In this document: piece by piece, positions 25,637 to 39,600 of the stretch
Layout: each line of letters begins with the position of its first letter
Position numbering within the stretch: position 1 is the stretch's first letter
Assembly (NCBI GenBank): GCA_018389105.1
Contig: JACATO010000306.1
Span: 1,718,001-1,782,000 of the forward strand
From: Nautilus pompilius
Lineage: Eukaryota; Mollusca; Cephalopoda; Nautilida; Nautilidae
Direction: 5' to 3'
Length of the DNA: 64,000 nt
Notes under the pieces: generated by a model
Database searches by the model: none
Told to the model about the DNA's origin: nothing
Seen by the model: the letters and a program-made list of their open reading frames with translations, nothing else
Translations under genes and position numbers: made by a program

Positions 25637-25642
25637 TTTATT
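25637..25642 (-). terminator. Candidate poly(A) signal of TMTC3
   Basis: On the - strand AATAAA lies about 75 bases beyond the TMTC3 stop codon (25717-25719). A second AATAAA is near 25563-25568. Either would give a short 3' UTR. Use is inferred from position only. Confidence 0.45.
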
Positions 25643-25716
25643 CACTGATGTAATTTCAGGTCCCCATATATATATTTTTTAAATAAATGTTAAAGGAAAA
25701 AACATGCTTACCTGTC

Positions 25717-28700
25717 TCATTGTGGGGTATGTTGCTCACTGCTGGGTTTCTCACCTTTGTTTTTGTCCTGTACCTTTTTTGTTTGCCTGGCGTCCTGTAT
25801 TTTCGACTGCACAATGTTCAGATGGTTTTTTATGTATGCTTCATGAGGGGCCATGCTGTGGGCCTGGCTCAGACATTTTTCACCCCTAAGAAGATCACCC
25901 CTTTCCACAAACACTACACACAGATTATGGAATGCCTGCACATTATTGGGATTTTCCTCCAAAATAGCCAGGAAATTCTAGGAAAAAAAAAAATGCATTG
26001 TTAATTTCTTGAAACTATTGGTTTACGGTAACTATATGAAAACAGAACAGTCGAGTCTTAATTCAGTAAAGTAATCACTACCCCTAAAATAATGCTCATG
26101 CATATGCTACTCTCACCCTTCTCAATACCCAAAAATTCAACTTGCCAGTGACTGACTGCAGCAAGTAATACTTTGGTGAAGCTGAAAAGTAACCAGAACC
26201 TAATTCCACAATCCACAAAATGATTGTATTTAGAGTTCCAAAGATACCTAAGAAACGCTGGACACAACATTCACTGTGTACCATACCATACCGAATAATG
26301 AAACAGACATTAAAAATGAAGTGATGTAATGGAACACCACCACGACGACTTTGATTAAATAAAACACCTAGTCGGAGGGGGCTGGCTCCACACCAAAGAT
26401 AGTGGTGAAATTACTAATCTGAACCAAGGTTTTAAAATTAAGTAGGGATTTTAAGCATGTGGATAGGAAAATTTATTTTTTGGTTACTAGTACCAAGAGC
26501 CCATAACTGCAAACTATGATCTTGACCTGGTCAGAGATTAGGAAAACGCCTTTTTAGTAATAAAATCCTTAATGAGTGGAATTAATAACTGTCAAGTGTG
26601 GTTAATCATGTTAGTATTAATCATTTTAAGAAATACAAAGAACAAAAAAATTTTAATGTTTAGCTGTAGATGAAAATTTATTTGTATAAGCACTGGATGA
26701 GACAATAGTTTGAGTAATGCAAAATCCCAAAGTTGATAAAACTGCAAATAAATTCATTTGTATCTTACCAGAAAAATAAACAAAAACCTTTAGGTTGGAG
26801 AAGGGGCTACATTTAATTTTTAGCTTCTGAGTATATCTGTATTATGTTGACCAGCATCTAACTTAACTGTGACATTAGAACAGCCTGTTCTATTTTGTTC
26901 AAATTATATTAGACATTAAATTGCAGATATAGGCAGAGCTCACAACTTGCAAAATTTTTTTTTTAAGTTAATCACTGAAATTTAGGCACAGCACCAGATA
27001 TTTCCTTATCCTCTAGACTCTAGAGAATCTAATGAAAGGGCAGTGTTTGATGGATTTCTGGCTCAGCAGTCAAGCACCTGCACATTTTCCACACACATCA
27101 TCTTACCTACCTACCTTCTCTGCAGCATCCAGATCTTTCAAGTAATTCACATTGATATCTCCCATTAGAATCAGACCTTTAGTATGTTTGGGATAATACT
27201 GCAATAAACAAAGAATTTGGTTTTAAGGATTGAAGCTCAAACATCTGCTGCAATTCACACAGCTTATCTGCTTATTGGTTTCAGAGTATCAGCCTCAAGA
27301 GATGGGGTTCAGCCTTCCATTGGTCACCACTGGGGTTGGTGTGCAGATCCCTCAAACCTGGAGACTGTGTACTGCTCCCCTACTTTGCTTTAAGCTAGCA
27401 CAGCAGCCAGAAATTTCTGACAAGAATCTAAACTTTACCTAGTTAAGTTTTGAGAAACTATGATTGTTTAGTGCACCAGCATGTGAAAATGTTCAACAGT
27501 AAAGAGGCTCCGCTTTTAAGGCCTATTTTTTTTTTTCCTTTTAAAAGTTGTTTTTGTAATGATAGTCATTTCTCAGATGTAAACAGGCCATTAACACAAA
27601 CTGACATGTTTTTAAAGATGGGTCTACCGCTGCTTCAAAAAGCAAAATGTTAATAGCTGGGCTTCATTTAGCTACACACAGACACTTTTTGAAAATTATG
27701 TAAACTACAATAAGAGAATGAAAGGAAATCCACTCGTGAAAAGCAAAAAAGAAACCGCACCAGGCTGGCTAAGCTTCACACATCAGCTACATCAGGAAAA
27801 CGTTAGGAGAAACGATAAAAAAGGAGGGAATTTGTTCGTTTATGCTGGACTATTTCAGACTGCCAGAGATGGTAATCTCTTCTTCACCCATACCCCTGAG
27901 ACCGTCAGGTTCATTGGAGGGATATAATGATAATTTTCTGTTGTTGAGAGGGCAGCATTTACCTTGAGAAGCTTCTCCAGATATGGCACAGCATCCAGTG
28001 GTCGATGGACATCATTCACAAGCATCAATGCAACATTGAAAAGAGCACTTCGCATGTCATCCTCGTACTGATGAAGAAGAGAGAAAAAAAATGTGGAAAT
28101 ACAAATTAACTGTTTTGAGCATGTTAAATAAATGCCAAAATAACTTAATAAAATTTATTATTAGTACATGGGGAATGTTTGTGTCAATTTTTTAAATCTA
28201 ATTTTAGTATTAATAATTCAAATTTATTCTTTAAAAAGAAAGAATGCCCTAAAAAAATACAGCACCTGCACCAACATTAAATATTCAAGGTGTGGAAGCG
28301 GATGTTCAAGCAAGTTACCAAGAAAAAATTCTCATAATGTGTAGGATTATGTTATTTCTATCAGCAATTTAACATCAGTGTGGTAGTAACAACAAGGAAA
28401 AACAGGGTCAGGGTTGGAGAGCCAGTCTCCATTCATCATTTTCTCCATTTCTGATACCAATGAGTAGCACTCCAACCCCAATTTAGATGCTTCTAATAGA
28501 TTTAACTTTACACATTCAAAATGAGGGAAATAACATTTTGAAAATACTAATTTTTACTTTGTATTCCTGCAGGGTGCAGAAGACCCTAATCCCAACAATT
28601 TTGTTTTGTTTACATTTTTCAATTTTTATCATTTTATTTAGAACATGTCCGACATTCAGATAAAACGGGCAGAACTGAACTGAAAACTTTATGGCATGCG

Positions 28701-31700
28701 TGTTAAACTTTGTTTTGATTGCGATAACAAAATGAGGGGGTAAACTATAAAGATAGGCAGGACTACGATGGAGCAAAAGAGAATAATGCATACAGAAAAT
28801 GCACTCTTTCAAGAGTGAATTAGTGCATGGTCAGCAGCTATGAGAGAGAATGTGTTAATCTAAAATGCTTTATTCAAAAGAAACCAATTTCCAGCTGGGG
28901 AAGGTGGGTTAATGAGTTCTGTCATAGCAAGTGGCAGATGATTTAAAATGACAGTGAACAAAGACAGCTATAACAAGTCTAACTGGCAGCTTGAATGTGG
29001 TGATGAGCTTGTTAGGGAAACATCACATACTTCAATGGCTTTGTTGAACCACTTCTCTGCACTGGTGTAGTCTTTGTCATCGGTCGCTAGCATGGCCAGG
29101 CTGTAGTAAGCTTTAGAGTCCGTTGGATTTTTCTTCAGCAGTCTGGTCAATCTGCCAAGAAAATCAGTTGATGTTTGTTAACGTTGAAAACTACAGAAGG
29201 AAAAATACCTGTGAAATGTTGTTTCATCACACAGCTTTCAACCCACCACTTGCCGATAAATCAAAGTCTTGGAGCAATTTATATCACATTTTTTTCCATC
29301 ATTTCAACAAGTATTCTTGTAAAATTCCAAATATCAAAGACCAAATGCAGCAGAAAAATAAAAATAAACAAATCCAAGATGCTGAGACATTAAAAATCCT
29401 TAACAAGAGAGATTTTGTTAAGATTATAACAGCTTTCTATCTGATGTACAACAGAAGGTTAATACATTAAACAATAGTACTAAAAACTGGCCTGTACTGC
29501 ACCTGGAGCTTCATTTCACTCTTTGTCTTGCTTCATTCTCCAAAGAAATCAAGGCAGAGGAGGATTTAATATTTTTTTAATGTAGTTAAAAGCCAATTTT
29601 TAGTGTTTAGAAAGTGCAAGGTATCCTAAAAACATCAGTTGATTTATTTCATTTATTAACAACATCCAAATGTTTTTGTTTTACACTAGATTGTTGTTTA
29701 TCACAATATTCATCTTTGACAAGCAGCTATGGATTGAACAATACACTGTGAAAGTTTAATGTGTTCTCATCATTCCACCCAAAATGGCCATATTTCATTC
29801 CTAAATTAAAACCTTTAACCATTAAAATTCATGATGTTGATCAATTCAAAATTTACGTAGATGAGTTATTTTCAATCCAATGGGTCATTTGTGTAAACTG
29901 CAATGACTTCCTGCCTCTGCTATAGAGGGTGTTTAAAAATCTGAAGGGTTTCAATGTTTAATTAATTACATAAGATAGAACAAAAAATATATTTATACTA
30001 CAAAAGCACTTAAGCTTACAGTTTTTGTTACTATTTTTCTTCTTGTTGTTCATACTTTGTAAAGCTAACATGATGATGATGATGCCTGAGGTGGTTAACT
30101 GCATCTAATGGATTACTGAACTGGTTGGTTATTGCAGTGAAACAAAAGGTAAAAGGGCGGATGACAACAAGAATTTATCATCTGTTAGGAACTTGAAGGC
30201 GTTTAAAGAAACAGGTTTGGGTAATGATAGAAAATGCCCTGGTAGTAGACCAGGCACCAGTCAAAACACTATTCCAGCCATCAAACTATTTTCAAGAAGC
30301 CCAGTGAAAGTCACTTCGCCTTGCACCTCATGAGAATCAAACATTCAACAGTTCATAACATTTTAAATATAAAATTGCATCAACAACACATGAAGCAAAG
30401 CAGTTATCAATGGCATTGCACCCAAACAGCTGGAAAATATGTTCCAGGCATTGGCAGAGACAACTAGACAACATACCACTGAAAATAGCAACCAACCGTG
30501 TAGAGGTTTATAGAACCACTCAAACTCTATAGGGAATTATAACAGATCCAGTATACCTGCCCATCAGAACTGAGGAAGGAAGGATAACTATATTTGAAAA
30601 GGCAAATATATGGGATGGGCCATAGGGAAACTGAAATTATATATATGATAAAAATATATTACATAATATATAGAAATGATAATGTACATATTACTGCCAC
30701 CCTGCCAAACACGCTGGTTAGCCACAGGGCAGACAGCCAGAATATAATAAGTTACAACTAACTTCATCGTACATTACTGTTGATGTTGCTAATTCTGATT
30801 CTCACTAATCAATCAAATCTTTCATATATTACATTTCTCATGAATACTTTTTCTTTTTTCAATAATTTTCCATGGTTCTTATCCTCAGCAACAAATATCT
30901 TCAAATTATTTTCTGATCATGTCAGTGCAGCATACAGCTGTCCATGAACAAGCACTGTTTCCTGTAAGAATAATCCTCATGATCACAAGTTCAAGTTTTT
31001 CCATTATAACAAAAGCTGAAATTAATGGAAACTGATCTTTTCAATGTAAAAGACAAATTTGTGTCACTCAGCAGCAGATCAATTTGTGAAATAAAAAAAA
31101 AATTTCTTAATTGCTCACCTGCTATTAAACACACATGATGACATCAGGATCATTACCAAAACACAGGATGACAATTGTTTTTATGAATATTATATGTACT
31201 CTTTGTTCTATCTTATATAGTTAAACAGTTGTTATTAAATATCTGTTGAAACCTTTTGCTTGATCTGTAAAATGTTCAGGGCTCAAACTCCAATTGGGTG
31301 AGTAGATTTTGAATCCATTAACTACTGATAAATAGGCACACTGGTAGAAGACACTCACCGTCTCATTGCCTCTGGCCGATCTTTGGAGTTACCCACATCT
31401 TGCATTAGTACTGCTGAGTTGAAAAGTGTTTGCTATATGTGAAAATAATTTAAGGTCAAATTCAATATTTCACACAAATGCTGCAAAAATTTCATTACAT
31501 TTTCCTGTAATTCAAAGACAAGCTTTCTTTTACCTATGAATGAGCTTAGAGCAAAAGAAACCTAGAAGACTTTTTTTTAGTTATTTGTAGAGAGAACTGT
31601 GATGTAGCACCAATCAGATGTCTCATTACTTAGCCAAAATAGCACTTGGTGGAAAGCCAGATCTCTCCAAGATGGTGAAGTATTTAAGTATTTATTTACT

Positions 31701-34700
31701 CACTTATTTGTAAATGTTGTAAAGAATGTAAACTTTGGATAGTTAAAGCAGACCTTTCTGGCTAACATAAGGACTTTGCCAATATAAATCTACTTAAGCC
31801 TGCAGCTTTTATGACAACAACAAAAAACAAGGAATGGAAATATGTAATGATTATGCATGGTTAAGAGATGAACATCACCATAATTATAACCAGTCATGTT
31901 TCATTTAAATATCCCTAGTGTGTGTGTGCATATATTTTTTTTTTCATTATAGGGGTTTAACAGGAATAGTTACATTTCTTAAATTAGTGGTTGAAAAATC
32001 TGTTCATTAAAATATTTATTAATTCTTTTTAATCAGTAAAATGAAATTAGAATATGGAAGTGAACATCATGTAGTTATACATAAAAGAAGTCAACTTCCT
32101 TCGCTCCACAGCATTCCAACATGACCAGCTGATAAAGTTGTTCAGCAAAATCTGGCAATTGAAATACTAAATCTGATTTTGTGCAACTGTTAAAACAAAA
32201 AAGAAAAAAATCTACAGACCATTTTTAATTTACAGAACAGTCATATGAAGCACTCCTGAAGGATGCTTGGTGATGGGTGTCTGTTCTTACTGTATGATCA
32301 CAGTTGGTTTCAATTTGTGTTCTCTCTTTTCTTACCATGAAGCTAATTCTATTTTTACTGTATGGCTATCTGGTTTTAACTGTGGTCATATCTGTTCTTA
32401 CTGTGTGGTTGTCTGTTTTCACTGCGTGATCATGGTCAGCTCTACTGTTTAGTTATCTGTTCTTACCACATGGTCAGGGTTGATCTTTAGAGCTTCTTCA
32501 AAGTAATTTCGTGCTTCATGCAAGTGTTTCTGCTCAAGATGGACAACTCCCAACTACAAGATGACAAAGAATTAACAATCTGTTAGATTTCATTAGTGAA
32601 TGCAGGAGGGGGGCCATTACAACTTCTAAAATTTTAGGAAAGAATTCTGTTAACAAAGCTGCCACTCACTTATCTATTTCATTTTATCCAAAACTTTTAC
32701 TATAAATAATTATATTCATATTAGAAACACTTTTGTATGATGCAAATAGCATCAAGTTTTATTTAGGCTGGAAGTATATCCTTAAATTGTTTAATATTTA
32801 AAGGTTTAAAATTCAAAATTGTAAAATTTACATTTAACAGGCATCGTGAGAGAGACTAATGGCAGGCATTGCTGCAGTCAGATGGGAAACGCATTTCTAT
32901 ACTTCAGAAGATACAACAAGCAAATTATGTCAGTCAATCTGTACTCACATTATAATAGATATCTGCATCTCTAGTTTCATACTTCAAAGCAGTTTCATAC
33001 TGTTCTTGAGCTTCTTTAATTCTAAAAAATAAAATTTTTCAAATTAATGACAGTTACCATGAAATTATGAGAAAGCGTTAACTGAGTAAATAGAGGAATT
33101 ATTCTGTTAAAATTTTATTGAGTTATATTAATTAGAAAAGTACTGTGTGTTACAACCTTTATGACTCAACCTGTGCTGAGTAATACCAATGTGAAGGATA
33201 GTTTGGTGCAGTGTTAAAAAAGAGATACAAAACAATGTTTCCAAGACACATTGGTGATAACTACAATAAATAACTTCAGCTAATTAGAAAAACATAACCA
33301 TGACACTTTCCAATCTTATCAAAAGATATTTGAAAAGATAACCTAAGTATGTGTAACATACATTTTACTCGGAGTTTAAAATTATATTTTAAGACAGTAA
33401 TGCGTATTACACAATCTAAATTAATTTGATTTAAAATATAAAACACTGGTAAATAGATCAATTTTATTTCAAATGCCAACAAATCTGTTTAACACTAATG
33501 AAGCACCACAGTAGAACATCATATTAGGCTGAATTAGTTGGATTATTAAGGGGATCTCATCTAAGAGGTGATCCAACAACTCAACATATTCACTTCTTGG
33601 GGTCATTTTTTAAAAGTTTTCGTGACAAGGTTAAGATGGGAGGGAGAGGTAATCTTCAGGTTTATGCATCAATGGTGTCAGTGTTTCCAGCTTGCTGTGT
33701 GCCTGCCAAGCTACTCAGAATACTTCTTGAGTCCACAGACATGCAGGATGGTACATTTGCAATGCTGCCTTCCTCTGCAGGCTACAGGTTGTTAAATACT
33801 TTTTGTTGATAATCTAACAAAAAAATGGATGATTAGTTTACCTATTTCACCAAGATAATACAAACAAAGTTTTAAAATGTAAAATGAAAAAAATTTATAA
33901 CCAAAAGCAAAACAAGAACTTTATGAAAAATTAATAAAACCTCTGAGCTTCCTCTACCATCATACTTTGTCAAGATTCAAAATCAAAAATTTTCATCTTT
34001 AGAAAGATTATATATAAGGGTGTTCACATGAAACATCAATGAAACAGAATCACTGTAATCATATTTGGCTAGGTTTCATTTGGCCAGCCCTAGCAAATGT
34101 ACATATATGTAATTTTTGCCAGTTGTAACTTTTAGCTAAGTACTTCTGTCAATGTTGCTGTGAGGAGGCTGGTTTAGCCCTGACAGAAAGATGCTGTTGT
34201 GTTGTCTCACCTTCCTAACCTCACGAAAACATCTCCTCTGTTCATATAGGCCTTCACATAGTCCACTCTCATGCTGATGGCTGTCTTGTACAGCTAGACA
34301 AAAGATTTGAAACAAGGTTAACTTAAAAAGAGGGAATCGCTTAGAAAGTAAAGCACAACCATCTTTTAAAAATTTGTCCTTAGTCTTAAAAGAAGGGTTG
34401 CTGATTAAAAGAAAGTTGTTATGATTTTTTTCTTTTTTGTGAAAATCAATTTATGAAACGAATGAGCTTTCCTACTTAAAGATAGCTCTGACTGAGTGTA
34501 GGTGAAATGTGTCTAATGTCCCTGCCACATGAAAATATCCATCAAAGAGGTTTAGTCAATTAATTAACAGATAAGCAACATACTGATTCATTATTTTGTT
34601 GAATAGATTACTTTTTATATTGGATTTCTGCTTCCACAGCCATCCCAACTCCCACCCCAGGAAGAGAAACGCAAGTCATACTCACTCTTTCAGCTTCCTT

Positions 34701-36682
34701 CAATCGAGATGCATTTTTTGAGATGAGACTGGCCAAGTTCAGAAAGGCATCCAAATGGTTAGGGGCAACTCGAGCTGTATAACTTTTACCTTAGAAAATA
34801 AAGAAATAATGATGCACAGATATAATGCTAAAGACACAGGAAACAATGAGATTAATCTTCTTATGAAAATATTTAATAACACACATTATATATATATATA
34901 TATATATATAAAATCAGAACTAGGTCAAGAAAGCATTCCCATATGTAAAAGTTGGCAAACTGCTCAGAACCAAGTAGAAATGATGCTGCAGATAATGGAA
35001 ACTAAAGAGCATAATGGGATTGTGCCTTTGTTTGTATGAGGGTTGGCAAGTGTCAAAACGAGTCAACATTTTCTTAATTATTAGCAAATGAAAACCATTT
35101 TAGGTTCCATATACACAGAGCATCGATGTAAATTTGCTTGATTTTATTCAAAATTTAAAAAAAAAAAGAAAAGAAGAGAACTAGTTTCTAAATTATTACA
35201 CACTAAAATATGAGTGATGTCAAAAAACACCCAATTAAATCCTTGGTATTCATGACAAAGAGGACCATTGTACACCAAAAATGAACCTACTGTATCAACA
35301 TACCTTGAATGACAGGTGGAAAGAGACTAATTGCCTTCATGTATGCTTGTTCTGCCTCATAAGTCCTGTTTAGGGTGGTGAATGTTCTACCCACATTGAT
35401 GTGAGCTCCAATGTCATCTGGCTGAACTCTACAACAAAAAAAATTCATTACAAACAGGGCAGCCCCTTGACATGAGAGCTTTCTTAACCCATTATTACCC
35501 ACTATCTGTACAAAAACTCTTTATCTCTCTCAACCTTAAACCCGGCACTAAGAAGTATTTTTGTAATATCATAAAACAGCATGCATTCAAGAAAAGATGA
35601 TCAATATTAGAAAGTGTTTGTTTGTTTTTATCTACAGCTTTATATGAATGGAGTTACCACAAATTTGGCCCATCTGTACTTGAAACATACCAAATATAGT
35701 TTGTCTGGCAACAGAATCTTTGAAGATATCAGATAAGACAAATTTTTATTCCATTGTAAGTTTGTTTTCTCACTAAAACATTCTCCTTATTCTAAAAGAA
35801 AAAAAAAATTTAGATGCTAAATGAAGCACAAACATAAGATACACTGATGGGTAATTTCTCTAGCTTTTCTCAAAAACTAACTTTTTCATAATATACATAC
35901 ACATACACAATTATAGACCCCCCATGTATACAAGTCAATGACTATCAAAAAGTCCATGCATGTCCTCTAAGGTTGACAACTTATTTTACTGGTGAGTCCA
36001 CAATTATGTCTGCCAGCATATCAGACAGACTTTAAAACCCTTAATGCATGCTCTCATCTAAATTAGAAAACAAAAAAATCTCTTGAATGTTGTGTGTAAT
36101 GAGTTTACCTGTAATGTTGAATGATTCAAAGAACACAAAAATAGCAATTTATAATGATATACAAATGAGCCAAGGACATTTAATGTAGACCATGTCCCCT
36201 TAACTGCTCTTAGATTAACTTCTATTTTATACTCCCATATAGTGAAATGTGGAGAAATTTATATCTAACCTCTTGAAGCAGCAGAGAATGTAATGGCCCT
36301 CACTAAGCCCTCTCAATCATCAATAAATATTAAAAATACTGAGAGAGCTGCTCAGCATAAACCCTGTAGGCAATCAGTCCTAAATAGAATTGATCACTAT
36401 TTATTTACTATTTGTGAGTTGGATCTGAACCCAGGTACTAAACAGACAGGCATCAATCTCCTTAACCTCCTAATGAAGTACAGCAGAACGCGTGTTCAGC
36501 TTTAAACCTCTTAGCTATTAACCTTCTTTGCAGCAAGTTCTCACCTAGAAGCTTTCAGAAAATATTCCAAAGCCTCTGTGTAGTGCTTCTCCTTTTCCAA
36601 GGCATGACCGACATTGTTAAAAAGTTTGGCATTTCTCTGGTTGACTCTGAGTCCCGATTTAAACAGAGTATATTCTGATCGC
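25717..36682 (-). CDS. TMTC3: TMTC3 exons 10-20: TPR half
   Basis: From about residue 433 the protein is a chain of tetratricopeptide repeats. Clear units include [120 protein letters not shown] and [20 protein letters not shown]. Repeats in this luminal half are thought to position protein substrates. Exon 12 uses an acceptor with the unusual context ctaag|gtaaaag. Exon 19 ends at three tandem GT sites (gtaggtaggtaag), and only the first keeps the frame into exon 20. The protein ends ...EQHTPQ at 25717, with a lysine/glutamine-rich tail. Confidence 0.94.
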
Positions 36683-39600
36683 CTACAGGGAAAGAGAGAG
36701 AGAGAATCAACACAACCAATTTCCACTAAACCACCAGTAGATAAATGAGATTCTACAAGTAAAGATGCACTGCTAGAGTAGCAGCTCTGAACAAAATCAA
36801 AGTTCCATCAGTGCAATAACAGTCCCATCATCAATTTCTGTGTAACTGAAAAGTGGGGAAAACCCTGTAATTTTTATTCATTCTCAGATTATCTCAAACA
36901 CGTTTTTTGCTTCTCTTAACTAAAAAATTTAAAAAAAAAAAACAAAGTTTAGAAGATTTTTTAAAATGCTATCAAAGATATGTTAATTGTAATTCTCATG
37001 ATTACACATGTCAATTTCATCTTCTTCATTATTCCCATCTAGATCTTTGCAGTACCTGTAGTGAGTAGGTGAAATGTAATACATCGAGTGGACAGCCAGT
37101 GATTTTACATGTAATGGGAGAGTTCAAGAGAGTTTTATTGATACTGTAATGTCATAGAGTTCAAAAGTAGTCTACTCAGTTAAGCCTAAGGAAGATAATA
37201 AACTGAAAAAATGGGCCACTGATGCATCAACACATTCAGCTGTCTATTTGGCTGGCCAATTAAAACTGCTGTGACTGCATAATAGTCAACCACTGAAATC
37301 TAACAAAACATTTTATCTAACAAAGATAGCAAGAGGTCAGCATAGATTTACCCAAACGTTTCCAGGTCTTAAGCATTTGGAATCTGTTGAATGATTTAAA
37401 ATATTAGATCTACCATGTTTTAATTGTAGATGGTTAACGAGAGACCTAATAAAGGTTTTCAAAATAATTAGTGGCTTTGTAGACAGGGATAGATTTTTTT
37501 CAACTATCCACAATTACTATTAGGTATCATGATTACAACTTGACTAAAATTTCAGCAGATAGATATCAGAAAATGCATTTTTAGTAATGGAATTGTTAAT
37601 GAGTGGAATAAATTACTGGAAAATCTAGGTAACTGATAACATTAAACAATTTAAGAATCATATTGGGGGCCCTTCCTTTATCTAGACATGATGACTTCCA
37701 GCATTCTTGTAACTACTAAAGTAAAGCAAGCATAAGGTTTGTGTGCATATTCTGGAAATTACATATTGATAAAGCAGAATGAATCTACCATTAGAAAACT
37801 TTTCCTGGTCTCTCTGCTGCAATGACCTTATAACCTTTGCTACTAATTAGAACTTCATGATCACAGAATGAGATGTGGGTCTTGTGACATTCACATTCTG
37901 ACTAGCATCACAGCAGATTCACAGGTACAGAGTAGACATTCCTCATCTTTCAGCACTCCATCCCACATTCAAAGAGATGAAGGCTAACACCAAGGTAGAT
38001 GATGATATACAAGCACGTGGAGATACACATCAAGCTAGTGATTCATGTTAAAATGTTCTGGCTTGTGTGATATCACCTACATGTGTGTAGATGAAAATGA
38101 ATTCAAAGATTTGTAACCTGAGAGTGTAATGTAATGATATACCAATTTTACTAAGATCTTCATCTTTTCTAGTCATATTAAGCTTCAACAGTTCATGTTA
38201 TCTCCAGCTAATACCAAGTCACTTTGACAGTTGTTTACTGAGATGCTGGTTCCTTCTCACATCTAAATGACAGATTACATGAATAGTGGATGGGCAATAC
38301 AATATCCATCACCAGCCAAGGAACTCATTGTAGCATGGGTACTGCAGTAGAAAAGACTAAGACCAAGACAGCAGCTTACAACATTCTGTATCTAAGCATA
38401 CATAATCGATTGTCTTGAAAAATATCTGGTGATGAGATATTATTAAGAGCAGACAATCATTAGACAGTGTTATTATAATCAGCAGAGGGAACATTTCAAC
38501 ATTTATTATACTTACCAATCATAATTTCTTCTCACAGTTTTAACTGTGTGAACAAACAGCAGAAAGCCCATCATCACCAAAAGCAACTTCTTCAAATTTC
38601 TGGAAGAAAATAACACCCCAAGAAAATATAGTACAGATGATGATGCAAGAAATTTTACAAACTGTACTCAAGGTTATTTTCATTTGGCATGTAATGTCAG
38701 AAATAAACTAGTGAACATTAATTAATATAGTGCCTTTGAACAGAATTCCACAATGCATCCTAACTACAAAATCACTTGAATGTTTAACTACTCTGAAGCT
38801 CCGACAAGCTGCATGAAGTTGAAAACATATCACAACAACAATTATATAAATCTGAATTGATCTGTGGTTTCTAATTTTCAACATATAGTAGCTAAGACGG
38901 TGGTTAAAGCCAGGGACATTATTTTTTTAAAGGGAAAACATGTTTTAGTTTCCATTTAGTATAATCTATGGTTCTTGGAGCCCCACAATTATTTTAACTT
39001 ATTCTGCAAGTCTTTCAAGTTAGACAGTTTATCAGTCTGAATTGTATTCATGTCTGTAATTCTTTTCTTTCTTTGTTTTTAAATTGTACCAATGAAACAT
39101 TACATTATATTAGTTAACTCTTTCTTCCTACAATAATGGCTTCTTACCTCCTTCTATAAGTTACATTAAACATTATAAATTAATTTCATACCAATACATA
39201 TTATCAGGTCAAGTACTCAGTAGTAGAATGAACCTATTCATTAAATTATATTTTCATTAACATAAATAATTCGAAAACATTAGAACAATAACCTGCTTGA
39301 CCTCCAGTGCAAACTGGGTCAGAGTATTTCTAAAAAATTCTCATTATTTTCAACCAATCGAAAATTTGTGAAATATTTTCTGCCAAACAGGTTTTGCAGT
39401 ATAACTTAATATTTCTATTCTCAGTTAGAAAGCGAAACAATCTAGGACATATAATAAATAAATAAAACCCCAACTTCTAATCTAAAGCATTTGATCACAT
39501 TTTAATAATTAAAACAATTCTTTTTGAAATTAACTAATGTGTTATTTATTTATTGAACTCCCTTGCTGAAGAGATGGTGCCCTTCTAATCACTATGTTGC

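Noticed and set aside
25687-26004. 105-residue + frame opposite the last TMTC3 exon
   Set aside because: It is antisense to the conserved TPR exon 25977-25717, and the conservation is on the - strand.
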